The position numbers and the translations under genes are program-made. From Camelus bactrianus (Eukaryota > Chordata > Mammalia > Artiodactyla > Camelidae), in NCBI RefSeq assembly GCF_048773025.1, contig NC_133551.1, positions 36,162,501 to 36,226,500 of the forward strand: a stretch of DNA of 64,000 nt, given 5' to 3'. Shown here one piece after another: positions 41,745-53,473 of this stretch; the stretch's first letter is position 1, and each line of letters opens with the position of its first letter. A model generated the notes under the pieces. It searched no databases and was not told the DNA's origin. It was given only the letters and a program-made list of their open reading frames with translations.

Positions 41745-42830
41745 TGCTTCCAAAGACTGTGATTTAGCTATGCTCACAGGCTAGTCTGTGTACTTTGTAT
41801 GTAGGTGCAATCTAGATGGTGTTTGTGTGTACATCTGATTTTTTTAGTTACTCCTATATGTGGTCTGCCATTACTGCCTCTCCATTGGTAATTTCTCTGA
41901 AATCCAACAACACAATTCCCTAAGGTCTCTTAGGCTCTAAACCACGCTCTTTCTGCATCGTTCCTGCACTGGATTCTATTTAATTAATATTTGATTTTGC
42001 ATTGCAAGACCCTGATATACATTAGGAGGTCACCACCCAGCCATTTATCTTTTAAAGTAACTGGGCTGGTTATTTTTTTTTAAAGTTCCATCAGGTTAAA
42101 ACAGTTAGCAATTTTTCTCCTTGCAATGTCCCTTCATCCTGGACCAGACGGATAATAGATCAGTTTAGGTTCAGATGCATTACAACATTAGTCATCAATT
42201 AGGTTTAAACCAGCACTGTAATATATCATTTATCTTGCCTGCCATGGTTCTTTTGAACATTTAATTTTTTAAGACCTCTCCAGGTTTTTTTTTTTCCTTT
42301 CTAACTGGCCTCCTGCCTCTCTCCTTTGTCTCCAACACAGCTATCTCCTTAAGGAACAATAAAAATTAGATTTGTTTGACCTGCTCTCAGGGTTCATTTC
42401 AGCAAGATGGATTTTAATAGCTTTGACTGGTTGGGCAGACAGCTTTTATGTAATATTCCAGACATTTGCACACTGTCTTTTGCTAAGCCCTGAGCAGGTG
42501 TGTATATGAGAGGTTGTGTCTGGGTGCCACTAAAGAGCTCCTTACTATTCCTTTCACATCAAATAATTCTCTGGGAAATTGCTTACTCCTAGATACGGTG
42601 GGCATCTCATTAAGAGCTCAAGTCATTGGCATGTCTTTCTCCTCGTAATAACTTTTCTTTCTAATCTCCTGTATTCAGCACTTATTTCATTGTTAATGTT
42701 AAAAGGATGCTCTTTATTCAATGGGGTCTTTCTAAATTAACTTGAATTGTAATGGAGGTCTCTTGATTTTTTCTAGGTGTGCAACAGTGCCTTTCCTTGA
42801 ATATTCTATTTCAGGAACTGGTCATCTTCT
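41745..42830. other. Unique block, possible conserved non-coding element
   Basis: About 1.1 kb without recognised repeats. 42355-42500 (aaattagatttgtttgacc, ttaatagctttgactggttggg, gcacactgtcttttgctaag) reads like constrained regulatory DNA, but this is an impression only. Confidence 0.3.
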
Positions 42831-42839
42831 CATTGCAAG

Positions 42840-43335
42840 GTGGATTGAGGCCATGGCAAGAGCAAGAGTTCTGAGGCTACACAAACTAGGGTTTGAATTG
42901 TGACTCAGCCCTTTATTAGGTGAACTGCTCTCTGACCCTATCTTCCTGAGTCTCAAGGATTTTTTTTCTTAGCATCACCAAAGTTAGCTTTTGCTCTGCA
43001 GGGTAAGGATAATAATATTTATTTAATATTCATGCCATGAATCTTTACTGTACTTATACTTGGTACCAGTACTCTTCTAGACAGGGGAAGCAGCAGTGAA
43101 CAGACAAAAATTTTGGCCTTTGTGGAGGTTAAATTCTTGTGGAGGAGACTGATAGTAGACAAGGTAAATAAGTAAAATATATAGTATGTTAGATAGTGCT
43201 AAGCACTATGGAGAAAAAGATAAATGGGGTTGTTGAAAGGATTAAATAACATAACATATAAAGTGTTCCTAGCCAGTATCTGGCACATAATCAATAGTCC
43301 GTTAATAGTAGTCATTGATATCAATCATCTATTCA
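42840..43335 (+). mobile_element. MIR interrupted by an L2 fragment
   Basis: Left part: tctgaggctacacaaactagg, ggtttgaattgtgactcagc, ending ggtaaggataataat at 43015. Right part resumes at about 43226 with ggggttgttgaaaggattaaataac and ccagtatctggcacataatc. The two parts are collinear in MIR. Confidence 0.7.
43016..43224 (-). mobile_element. L2 3' fragment inside the MIR
   Basis: Text atttatttaatattcatgcc, ttggtaccagtactcttctag, gcagcagtgaacagacaaaaa, ggaggttaaattcttgtgg and tagatagtgctaagcactatgg is antisense L2 from its terminus inward. Confidence 0.75.
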
Positions 43336-43339
43336 TTAT

Positions 43340-43550
43340 TTCACACATTTATTTAACATCCATTAAAACCACACTTCAAGCTAGGCACCAATGCTGTAAT
43401 TTTGGGTCTTTCTGGAACTTTTAGGCATAAAAGTGATTTAACTCAATCTTATATCTCTTGAGCTTGTACACCACACAAGGCATTTTTCTAAGTGCTGGAA
43501 TCTAGAGATAAATAAAGTAGGTCCTTGTCCTCAAGTTACTCAGAGCCTGA
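43340..43550 (-). mobile_element. L2 fragments, antisense
   Basis: Two short pieces: cacatttatttaacatccat (43343) and taagtgctggaatctagagata (43490), then aggtccttgtcctcaagttac. Confidence 0.55.
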
Positions 43551-43554
43551 AGGA

Positions 43555-44135
43555 GTCTTAACTATGACAGTAGCCAAAGAGACAAGAGGAAAAGTTTCCT
43601 GGGGACGTAGAAGGAGACTGGGTCTGGAAAGGCAAAGTGGAAGAAAGGCTGGGGGGGGGTGGTTTCTAGCTTGCTTTGGTCAGGCTTCTGGTACAACTGC
43701 AGTTTCGTGATGCTGATGGTAATGTCTTTTGATGACCTGGCCCCCTGGACACCCCCCTTCAGCTTCTTAGGTCTTTCTCTGAAGTCAGCTTTGAAGCTTA
43801 TCCATAGCTGGTTGAGAGCAAAGAGTGGATGGGAGGTGGGACTCACACCCAAGTGCTGTGCTGTTCGAGAAGCCCTCAGGCTTCTGTGGGAAGAAGAGCT
43901 GTAAACTACAAGCTGAACTTGTAGTTTCTGGCGCTGGGAGAAAAATCACTGGAGAAAATGAGTAAAATTCATCGAGATATTTTTTACCATATTTTAGAAT
44001 ATTAAAATGACCTATTTTAATCTTGACCCTACGAAGAATTTGGTTTCTTTGTATGTGGGCTCTGAAAAATGCAGGGATTGAATTAAAGAATCTTCTGGCT
44101 CTGAAAAGAATCCTACAAAATAAGTTAATTTAATC
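43555..44135. other. Unique stretch
   Basis: No gene or repeat recognised; a run of nine G near 43653. Frames on both strands (43562-43852 minus, 43659-43904 plus) overlap and are unrecognised. Confidence 0.3.
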
Positions 44136-44139
44136 CCTT

Positions 44140-44295
44140 TATGCTCATTCATATAGTTATTCATCTAACTACCCACTTATTCATTCTTTTATTCATACGA
44201 CTAGGTTTTTGAGCATCTTTTCTAGCTGGCACTGTGCTGCATTACAATGAGATGTTCCAGTCTCAAGAAGCTGACATACCAGATAGCATTTCTCA
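44140..44295 (-). mobile_element. L2 3' end, antisense
   Basis: ttcattcttttattcatacgac, tttttgagcatcttttctagc, actgtgctgcattacaatg, agtctcaagaagctgacat. Confidence 0.65.
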
Positions 44296-44539
44296 GAGAT
44301 TATTTAAATTCTCTTTTAGTTTACTAGAGATAATAATAAAAAATAACATGACAATCCTCCCTCAACGTTAATATATGGAATGGTAACCCTGTGACCGAGA
44401 CAGGACTAGTATTGGCCCCCTTTGTTCACATTCTTCAGGGAAAGAATTCAAAGCACTGAGAACTCTAGTAGGGGTAGCAGAGGCTCCCTACACGCCAGGT
44501 GCTGGCGTGGTTGCCAGTAATACAACGGTGAAGACATAG

Positions 44540-44660
44540 TGTGACCAGCCATCCAGATTTGCCTGACACTGTGCTCAATTTTAAAACTGAAAAATCTTGC
44601 ATCCTGCTTTCAGGATGCAACCGGGGCAAGTGATGCCCTAAGATGTCCTATAAAATTACT
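44540..44660. mobile_element. DNA-transposon-like fragment, not named
   Basis: tagtgtgaccagccatccag at 44539 resembles the terminus of a mammalian MITE that carries the phrase 'gtgaccaactatcc'. The opposite terminus was not found. Confidence 0.3.
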
Positions 44661-44664
44661 CCCC

Positions 44665-45375
44665 TGTCACAGAACACTAAGTGTCATGCCAGGAACTTGA
44701 AGTTCAGTATGATTTTATTGATTTAGATTTAAATGAATGGAAATCACACTAGAAACATTTAATTTCTTTCCCCAGAGACTTGAACTTGTGTCTAGTTCTC
44801 TTCTTCATGAATCCCCAATTTAGATAGCTATTGAAGAGATGGATGAAATCTGTTTTATTGAGAAACCAGTGATAAGAGAAGACATTGATATTATGACATT
44901 GCAGATGACCAGCTTAGGCCCGTTCCCTTCACTCTCTGAGTATTGAATAATGAGCACCCAGGGACCGTGGGGCTGTTTTTTGAAGGATATATTACCTAGG
45001 GTATCTTTAATGGACAGTCTTACTTTAGGGGATGGGAGTGGTAGGGAGACAAAATTTCCTGAATGCTATCAGCCTTGAATAAGTCTCTTTTTATTCCATA
45101 CAATCCTTCCCTTCTTGGAACGGAGAGCTCCCTACTTCTAGTTACTTCTTAAAGATAGCATTATTCTGCAGGTTATTTCATCGAGTGAAGAGAATGGTGG
45201 ATTGGGGATCAGGAACAGCCCAGGCCCTTTATGCAATTTGAAACCCTAGGCTAGTTTGTGTCTCTTCTGAGTTCTCAGCATTTCCACAACCATACCTGTC
45301 TTTCTGGAGAGGCCAAGAAATAAAGAGTTACCCCTACCCCTTGGAAAATGTCATGGAATCCAGGAAGAGAGGTCC
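44665..45375. other. Unique stretch
   Basis: No gene or repeat recognised. Confidence 0.3.
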
Positions 45376-45379
45376 AGGT

Positions 45380-45600
45380 GACCATCACTCCATGATGAGA
45401 CTATTCTGTTTCAATCAACAAATAATCCTGGCCCTGGTACTAAATCATGTATTACTCTGGGCAAATTGCTTACCTTTTCAGAATTTCAGTTTACTCACCT
45501 ATAAATTGAGGAATTGCAAATCTATAACAAAATATTGTTGTAAGTATTAGAGATAACATTAAATAAATCCCCCAGTGTAGCACCAAACCCTGGGTAAGAT
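45380..45600 (+). mobile_element. MIR
   Basis: Sense: ctctgggcaaattgcttacc, tttcagtttactcacctataaattg, ttgttgtaagtattagagat and cccagtgtagcac. Confidence 0.75.
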
Positions 45601-45604
45601 GAAT

Positions 45605-46130
45605 AAGATGTTTGGAAACCTATTGACCCGAAAGATGTTTAAGCTATGACTCTATGAAACAACTATTTAAATCAAAATTGTACTCATGTTGACCCAAAAA
45701 CTTGTTTTCTGGAGCAATTTTATTAAGTCAGATGACATTTTCTGTACAATACAGTTTACTATTTCTGATGGTCCCATTTACATTTTGTTAGAATCAAATA
45801 TTTCTTTGTAAATTGTAAAATGAATATTATATTAATCATTATTTTTTTCCACGTCCAGTTGAACTAATTACAGCTTCTGCAACTGTCAGTTTTCATATAT
45901 GAACATTAATTCTACAAAATTCAGTTTGAAAATCTGTTCTTGTTTAAGAAAAGCTGATGTATCCACTAACTGGTAGGCAAAGCACATTATACTATGTGTG
46001 GTTTGATCATTATCAACTTTATTCTGTGCCAAGAATTTCTACCAGTAGTGTTCATTAAGAATCATCCAGCAATTGAACATAAATGGTACCTATGTTTTCT
46101 TTTTGAAAAGCAAAGGAGACAGAGTATGAG
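45605..46130. other. AT-rich unique block, possible regulatory DNA
   Basis: No repeat recognised. It contains clustered homeodomain-type cores (ctaattacagc at 45864, attaatcatt at 45832). Functional status unknown. Confidence 0.3.
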
Positions 46131-46134
46131 TGTA

Positions 46135-46495
46135 GCAAAGATGTAGTGCAGCACTAGTCAGAGTCAAAGTGATGGGGTCAAGACATCTGACTTCTTTGCT
46201 GCTCCCTCCCTCACCCCACCCCACCAGGACTGAGCTCCTGACCTTGGCGTTTGCCTGAGCCCCACCTGAGCTGGCCTTATTCTTTGAACATGATGTATTG
46301 GAGCAAAGGGCTACATTGTAGGGCTTTGTAGCCTTGTCAGAACTCCCCTTCCCTTCATGCTGAGTGTCAGCCTTCTTTTCTCCCTGGCCAGCTCATCCCA
46401 ACAGGGTTTGCACCCAGGTCTGCAAAAAAACTTGTTTTAGCAAAAATCTAGTTTTGAATAAAAATTTACCTGGAGGAGTAAAAGAGATAGTGTTG
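46135..46495. other. Unique stretch
   Basis: No gene or repeat recognised. Confidence 0.3.
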
Positions 46496-46564
46496 ACAAT
46501 GAATTTCAGCACAATGCCTGACATAGTGGCCCTTAATATGTAGAAATCTGTTCCTCTGATTTCT

Positions 46565-46790
46565 TCCCCTGTTAGGGAGAAAGTATGGTGTCATGAAGGG
46601 GCACAGGCTTTGGAATTGACTGACCTGTGTTAAAATCTTAGTTCTCCCATTTTTCAGCTATGTGTTCTTCGATGAGTTATTGAGTTTCTTTGAACCTCAA
46701 TTTCATTAGCAATAAAATGGGAGAATAATAACACATATCTTAACATTGTGGTAAAGATTAAATGACCATGCATGTGAAACATTCATCAAG
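46565..46790 (+). mobile_element. MIR, nearly complete
   Basis: Sense: agtatggtgtcatgaagg, gctttggaattgactgacc, aaatcttagttctcccat, gaacctcaatttcattagc, aataaaatgggagaataat, gattaaatgaccatgc. Confidence 0.85.
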
Positions 46791-46965
46791 GCACTGGGAA
46801 TGCAGGATAAACACAAGCCCCTGCCTGCATACAATTTAGGTAGGACTCAGACAGTAGCAAGTAATGATCAAATTGATAAATTATTACAATCAGAATGACT
46901 GTAGTCAAAGTGGTGCTATAAAGAAATTTCATCTCATCGACGGTCGGGAATGTCACTGAAATCAT
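46785..46965 (-). mobile_element. L2-like fragment, antisense
   Basis: aaggcactgggaatgcagg, cccctgcctgcatacaattt, aatgatcaaattgataaatt, gtggtgctataaagaaat. Confidence 0.6.
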
Positions 46966-46979
46966 GGTACACATGATGA

Positions 46980-47011
46980 TTATGTGTATGTGTGTGTGAG
47001 TATGTGTGTGT
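46980..47011. repeat. (TG)n microsatellite
   Basis: 32 bp of TG with A interruptions. Confidence 0.85.
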
Positions 47012-47180
47012 AAGCAGTGATTACAAGTATTGTCTTTGGAGTTAGGCAGACATGAGCTTGAATCCCAGCTCTTCCATTTAGAAGTGAATTTTGGCAAAAG
47101 GACTAAATTTTCTAAATCTTAGTTTCTCATATCTAAAGTGAGAATCATAACATATTTACCATGTAGATCTGTCCTGAGGA
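47012..47180 (+). mobile_element. MIR
   Basis: Sense: gtctttggagttaggcagac, tgaatcccagctcttccat, taaatcttagtttctcatatc, gatctgtcctgaggatt. Confidence 0.75.
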
Positions 47181-47189
47181 TTGTCCTCC

Positions 47190-47400
47190 TCTTTCTCCTC
47201 ATCTCTAACCTCTACTGAGGGCTTTCTCTGTGCTGGGCACCGTATGCTTAGTAACCCCATGAAACTGAGACCATTAATGTCCTGAAGATACTCAGCCAAA
47301 AGTTAGACACTTGTCCAGGGTTATACTCTTATAAATGATGGTGTAATCCAGAATTTCAACCTAAGAATCTGGTTCATAAGGCCATGTGCTTTGCACTCAC
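47190..47400 (-). mobile_element. MIR
   Basis: Antisense, back to back with the preceding sense MIR: ctactgagggctttctctgtgctgggcac (47210-47240), agttagacacttgtccaggg, tctggttcataaggccatg. Confidence 0.65.
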
Positions 47401-47404
47401 TGGT

Positions 47405-48155
47405 CACATGGAGAGACAGCTACCTGGGTATTTCTCTCACCGTGATTCTTAATCATTGGCTTTCTTCCTCCAACAAAAGCATAGATATGTGCATTACTCC
47501 CATCCATCTCCTCAAGACTTATAGCTCACAATAGGTGCTCTATAAGTGCATCCTGAATAGATGAATGTGGTGGTCCTGGTAAAGGCAGTCATGTTTTAGA
47601 ACAGGTGGGTGGAGGTGGGAAGGGATTAAAGACCCACACCCCTGCCTAGCACCTTCAGAAAGGCTTTCAACACCCTTGATTGCTATGTGCTCTGACAAAT
47701 GCATAAAATATGGTTCCCTTCCAGCTGTTCACTTCATCCATTTCTGGACAGGTGCCAGCCACCTATCTGATCAGCTTTGAACAGCAGTGTGATAGTTAAG
47801 GCTGAGCAGGGTGTAGTCGGCTGAGAAAAGGGTAAATATTTTATAGACTGTATGGTAAATAATGTATACATTCAGAGAAACAAGGTGAATCTTTTACAGG
47901 ATTTAGGCCCTGTTAAGTTTGCAATTAAATGCTGGTGCTGGAAGAAATAAAAGCTAGTCTTAAATGTCTCTAACTTATTGAGAGTCAAAGACCTGCCTTT
48001 AAGCCCTGAAGAAGCAGCTCAATCTCTGTTCCCTACTGCTGAATTGCTCAAATTGCAGAATCTTTCTCCAAAGAACAAAGCCTTTTCCTAATCTCAATGC
48101 CACTTACAGGCATATATTCACAAATGTTTGTTTACTTACATTTATATTTTTATAT
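47405..48155. other. Mostly unique, short L2/MIR-like end at 47515-47580
   Basis: A sense L2-type terminus (aataggtgctctataagtgc, gaatagatgaatg) is the only recognisable piece. The rest is unique. Confidence 0.35.
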
Positions 48156-48159
48156 TATG

Positions 48160-48485
48160 TATTTGTAGTAAGTGTTTACTGTGAGCTAGATTCCTACGCA
48201 TAGGAGATTTTAGTCCTCACAGCAATTCCAGCAAGGTTCATATAAATAATTGATGTTTTATTTATATTTGTTGGAGATCTGTCTTCTACCAGGCCCTCTT
48301 CTGGGTCATGGGTACCATAAGTCTGAAATATACAGTCTGATGGTTAGAGATATATAATAAACGAGTTTCAGATGGAGATAAGTGCTATGGAGAAAAATGA
48401 AACAAAGTAAGAGGAACAAAGAGTGCCAGGGGAAGGCCTTACTGGGAAGATGACATTTGATAGTCACTTGCAGTGTGAATAGTGG
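48160..48485 (-). mobile_element. MIR then L2, antisense
   Basis: MIR-like 48160-48250 (taagtgtttactgtgagc, tcctcacagcaattccagc), then L2 48262-48485 (ctaccaggccctcttctggg, gagataagtgctatggag, ggaaggccttactgggaag). Confidence 0.6.
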
Positions 48486-48529
48486 TGGTAAGGATATTCC
48501 TATAATTTCAAGCTATTGTAGAGAATGTT

Positions 48530-49380
48530 GTATTGTGTGGCCCATATCAGGACCAAGGTATTCATTCCCTTAGCTTCTGGAAACTATTGACGGCTCACAT
48601 CTGCACCTCCCCATTGGAACTGCCCTCAGCTAAAGGAGCTACCTTGATCACATTTTGCCCCCACCCTCTAGGGGCAGTTCACATCCAACAACAGGTTGAT
48701 GCAGGGTTACAGAGACCTTACTCCTTGTCTCCGTGGAGGCTAACAATGGGCGTCCTGGCAGGCAATGAAGACCCTATCACTGGTGCTATGTAGAGCCCTG
48801 AATTGTAAACACTTCAGTTAATGGTGAGCAGGGTGAATGGGAGACCAGTGGAAAGGAATGCACTAGCCATGCAATATCTCAGCCATTTAAGAAGTTTAGG
48901 GGAAAGACTAATTAGGACAATGGAATCAGATGGTTGAGTACAATCAAGGCATTGGAAAAAGATATGAAAGACTGGGTGATTAATCACCACTTTATGGCAA
49001 AATAAGAAAAAGTCACAGGTCCTCCTTGGAAGCATGCACAGAGATTCTCATTTAATGCAAGGAGAAGGCAGAAAAAAAACTAAGTCTCAGTCCCAGAACT
49101 TAACTATAAAGGTAGCAGAGTTCTAGAGAAGATTGCATTCCCAGCCACAATGAGCCAGCTAAACCAAGGTCAAGGCCTTGATTGAGAAGGAAAAGAATCC
49201 TGAGTCTTGAGGCGAGAATACCTAGGTTGATTGCATGGGAAAACCTTAAGACCCAGCATATCTCTGAACCCTCTTGGTTTGTACAGAACCAATGGTACGG
49301 TTTTGACTTATAAGACAAAATTTCCCCACCGAGGATCCATCTTCACCTTTCTTCACGGCCTTCAGTATTTATGTCAAGTC
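48530..49380 (+). mobile_element. Possible 5' extension of the ERVL fossil
   Basis: This stretch resembles dispersed sequence I associate with ERV internal regions (gtggcccatatcaggacc, ccaagg..attcattcccttagc, and ccctcttggtttgtacagaacc near 49268). I cannot place it in a named retroviral gene. It is kept separate from the well-supported part that follows. Confidence 0.3.
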
Positions 49381-49384
49381 CTAA

Positions 49385-51060
49385 AGTAACCAATCTGATG
49401 AAGTGCTAGACCTGCTAAAAGAGGAGACACACTATGCCCTGAAGAAGCTGAAGGACCTGCACAACACAAACGAGCAACAGCTGGGAGAATACATTTGGAC
49501 CTGCATCCAAAGAGTGATGGATCAAGGAAAGCAGGACATAAAGTAAGTTAAGTGGTAGTTTATTGGTATGAGAATACTATCCTGTGATATAGGATTTAAC
49601 ACCATGGGAAGAACCTCCGGAGACAATACAATGGATCCCAGAAGCTCCAAAAAAAAAAAAAAAAAAAAAAGTGTTAGCCAACATTGGGCAAAATAGAATC
49701 AACAGAATGGCCATGGCAGATGGTGGAAGAAGGGATCAAAAGAAGTGGGCATACTAGAGTGAACATATAGGAAAGGCTGGAAAACCCATCAATCAATTAT
49801 ATTTTGTGGGAAGATACTCTGTTTAACAACACAAAAGGAAATGATCTGGACAGAGGAGAGCAAGCATTATTAAGCTTAGTTGCCAGTACTATTAGGGTCT
49901 GAGCTATTGGTAGAAGATGGTATCACAGAACTGGGCTCCCTGATAGCAGTGGGAATGATAGATTCACTTGGTGACACATACTCTGGGTATAGGTTTTCTT
50001 TTTCTGCTTGCAGGTCTTCTGACAGAACCACCATCCAAAGATTTAGAGTGTTCAATCCATTAACAAGAAAGTCTAATGTACTTAATATCACATTACACCA
50101 GAGAATCCTTTACAGCAAAGGACATATGGCAGTGACACATGATGGGGTGCATTGGTCCTCTCACATGTTTTATAACCCAGAAGCTGCCACCTGATGGAGT
50201 GATGGAATGACCTTTTGAAGAATTATTTAAAATGCAGTGATACCTTGAACTGATACCTTGCAAAGATGGAAACTATCTTCCAGGATGCAGTAAACATACT
50301 CAGTCAATGACCACTATATGGCACTATGTCCCCAGTAGGTAGAATTCATGGAGCCAGGAACCAAGGAATAGAAGTAAAAATGTTTTGTCTACCATGACGT
50401 CTAATGATCCTCTTGGAGAATTTGTGATTTTATCCCCACAACTCTGGATTTTTGTAGATATAGAGGTCCTGGCTCCCAAAAGAAGAAAACTTCCACCAAG
50501 ATACACTCCAAGAATCCCATTACACTCTAAGCTATCACTATCTCCTGGTTACTTTGGGCTTCTTATGTCAAAGACCAGCAGACAAGATAAGGAATCACCA
50601 CCTTAGTCAGGGTTCATTGATTCTGATCATCAGTGGGAGGTGGGATGCTATTATACAGTGGGGGCCAGAAGGACTGGTTTGACACTCAGGGAATTCACAG
50701 GGGCATCTTTTGGTATCCCTGTGATCAATTTTGATAGTAAATGGACAAGAAAGACATGATGACCCTGGCCTCAGACTTCATAGATAAGACTCTGGATTAC
50801 CCCTGTCCTTCATGTCACCTAGATCAGCAGAGGTGCTAGAAGGGAAGAGGGATATAAATGGATAAGGAGAGGGGAATGATGCAAATCTGTTGCTTCCAGG
50901 AGGCCAACAGCAGTGGCAGGGATTGGTTCATCCCACTGATTTTCCTCTTGTAAGCTTCCCTGGGAAAAGAAAACAGACTCCAAGAGGAGCTGTTCAGTTG
51001 AGTTGAACTTATTACTTAAAGCAAGTAGAGCTGAGTGGTACAACTCCATTAATGTACCCC
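49385..51060 (+). mobile_element. ERVL-group endogenous retrovirus, internal fossil
   Basis: Order of recognisable parts on the plus strand: a gag-like segment (about 49395-49550), a poorly matching middle with a 22-bp A run at 49649-49670, the C-terminal part of the integrase region (about 50020-50450, with gcaaaggacatatggcagtgac and ccactatatggcactatgtcccc), and the region of the dUTPase characteristic of ERVL (about 50590-50850, with gttactttgggcttcttatg). No paired LTRs were found at its ends. It is broken, with many interruptions and large missing parts; the degree of decay suggests an age before the split of placental orders. Confidence 0.7.
49649..49670. repeat. Poly-A run
   Basis: 22 consecutive A within the ERVL fossil, not preceded by recognisable SINE or LINE sequence. 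Confidence 0.9.
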
Positions 51061-51064
51061 CAGA

Positions 51065-51362
51065 TCAGACACTCATTCTCCCAGCTGTCAGGTATCTGAT
51101 GAGTTTCCAATCTGGGGAATTTTTGGAGGGGGAAGAGACCATGGGCTAGATGGAAGGAGGAAGACACCTAATCAATCTCTAGTCCCAGTCCCAATGATTC
51201 AAGGATGTGGTGGAGGAAACAGTCACCACTTGAAAGACTCACTGAATGTTGCATGAATCAATTCCCTCTGTTTAACAAAGAACTCCAGGATGTGGGATAG
51301 GGTGAGTATAGGAGGTTGAATCACCAAAAGTCACAGAGTGGCTTGCAGTAGATGTGGGACTT
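51065..51362. other. Unique stretch before the long L1
   Basis: No gene recognised; 51325-51362 may be a MIR remnant cut by the L1. Confidence 0.3.
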
Positions 51363-53393
51363 GAACTAAAAAATTTTACTATTTTATTGAAGTATAGTTG
51401 CTGAACAATATTATATGTTACAGGTGTACAACATAGTGATTCCCAATTTTTAAAGGTTATACTCCATTTATGGATATTATAAAACATTGGCTATATTTCC
51501 TGCATTGTATAATATATCACTGTAACTTGTTTTATACATAATAGTTTGTTCCTCTTAATCCTCTACCCCTGTATAGCCCCTCCCCCTTCCCTCTCCTCAC
51601 TGGTAATCACTAGTTTGTTCTCTTTATCTGTGAGTCTGTTTCTTTTTTTGTTATATTCACTAGTTTGTTGTATTTTTTAGATTCCACATATAAGTGATAT
51701 CATACAGTATTTGTCTTTCTCTGTCTGACTTATTCCACTTGGAATAATATCCTCCAAAACCATCCATGCTGTTGCAAATGGCAAACTTTTATTCTTTTTT
51801 ATGTCTGAGCAGTATTCCATTGTGTGTGTGTGTGTGTACATCTTCTGTGTTCATTCTTCTGTTGATGGACACTTAGGTTGCTTCCATATGTTGGCAATTA
51901 TAAATAATGCTGTTATAAACATTGGGTGCATGTATCTTTTCAAATTAGTGTTTTTATTTTTTTCAGTATATACCCAGGAGTGGAATTGCTGGGTCATATG
52001 GTAGTTATATTTTAGTTTGTTGAGAATCCTCCCTACTGTTTTCCACAGTGGCTGCACCAGTTTACATTCCCATCAACAGTGTACGAGGGTTCCCTTTTCT
52101 CTACATGCTTGCCAATATTTGTTATTTGTGGGGGGTTTTGCTGATGGCCATTCTGGCTGGTATGAGGTGATATTTCATTGTGGTTTTGATATTCATTTCC
52201 CTGATGATTAGTGATGTTGAGCATCTTTTCATGTGCCCTTTGGCCATCTGCATATCTTCTTTGGAAAAATGTCTATTCAGGTCTTCTGCCCATTTTTTTA
52301 ATCAGGTTGTTTGTTTATTTTTTGATACTGAGTTGTATTAGCTGTTTATATATTTCAGATATTAACCTCTTATTGATCATATCATTTGCAAATATTTTCT
52401 CCCATTCAGTAGGTTGTCTTTCATTTTGTTGATGGTTTCCTTTGCTGTGCAAAGTTTAAGTTTAATTAGGTCCCATTAGTTTATTTTTGCTTCTATTTCT
52501 TTTGCTTTAGGAGACAGATCCAAAACAATATTGCTACGATTTATGTCAAAGAATGTTCTGCCTATGTTTTCCTCTAGGAGTTTTATGGTTTTCTGTCTTC
52601 CATTTAGATCTTAAATACATTCTGAGTTAATTTTTGTAAACAGTGTTAGAGAATGTTCAAATTTCATTATTTTACAGATAGCTATCCAGTTTTCCCAGCA
52701 TCACTTGTTGAAGAGACTATCATTTCTCCATTGTATATTCTTGTCTCCTTTGTCATAGATTAATTGACCGTAAGTGTGTGGTTTTATTTCTGGGCTCTCT
52801 ATTCTGTTCTGTTGATCTATATGTCTGTTGCACCACACTGTTTTGATTACTGTAGTTTGTAGTATAGTCTGAAGTCAGGGAGTGTGATTCCTTCCTTCTT
52901 CTTTATCAAGATTGTTTTTGGCTATACAGGGTCTTTTGTGCTTCCATACATATTTTTAAATTATTTGTTCTAGTTCTGTGAAATTGCCATTGGCATTTTG
53001 ATAGGGATTACATTGATTCTGTAGATTATCTTGGGTAATATGATCATTTCAACAATATTAATTCTTCTAATCCAAGAACACTGTCTTTTCATCTGTGTTG
53101 TAGATTTATACCTCCTTAGATAAGTTTATTCTTAGATATTTTATTCTTTTTGGTGTAATGGTAAATGAGATTATTTCCTTAATTTCTTTTTATTATAATT
53201 TGTTGTTAATACATAGAAATGCAACAGACTTTTGTATATTAATTTGTATTTAGCAGCTTTACTGAATTCATTAATAGTAGTTCTCTAGTAGCATCTATAG
53301 GATTTTCTATGTATAGTATCATGTCATCTGCAAACAGTGACAGTTTTACTTCTTCCTTTCCAATTTTGGTTATGTTTATTTCCTTTTCTTGTC

Positions 53394-53473
53394 TGATTGT
53401 TGTGGCTAGAACTTCCAATACTATGTTGAATAATGATTGTTGTGGCTAGAACTTCCAATACTATGTTGAATAA
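53394..53473. repeat. 40-bp perfect tandem duplication in L1
   Basis: The 40-bp unit starting tgattgttgtggctagaa at 53394 is repeated exactly at 53434. The unit is single in other L1 copies as I know them. Confidence 0.95.

Noticed and set aside
49649-49670. Poly-A tail of a processed pseudogene or SINE
   Set aside because: No retroposed sequence lies to its left and no target duplication flanks it.
49880-50194. 104-codon plus-strand frame
   Set aside because: Part of the ERVL fossil, not a host gene.
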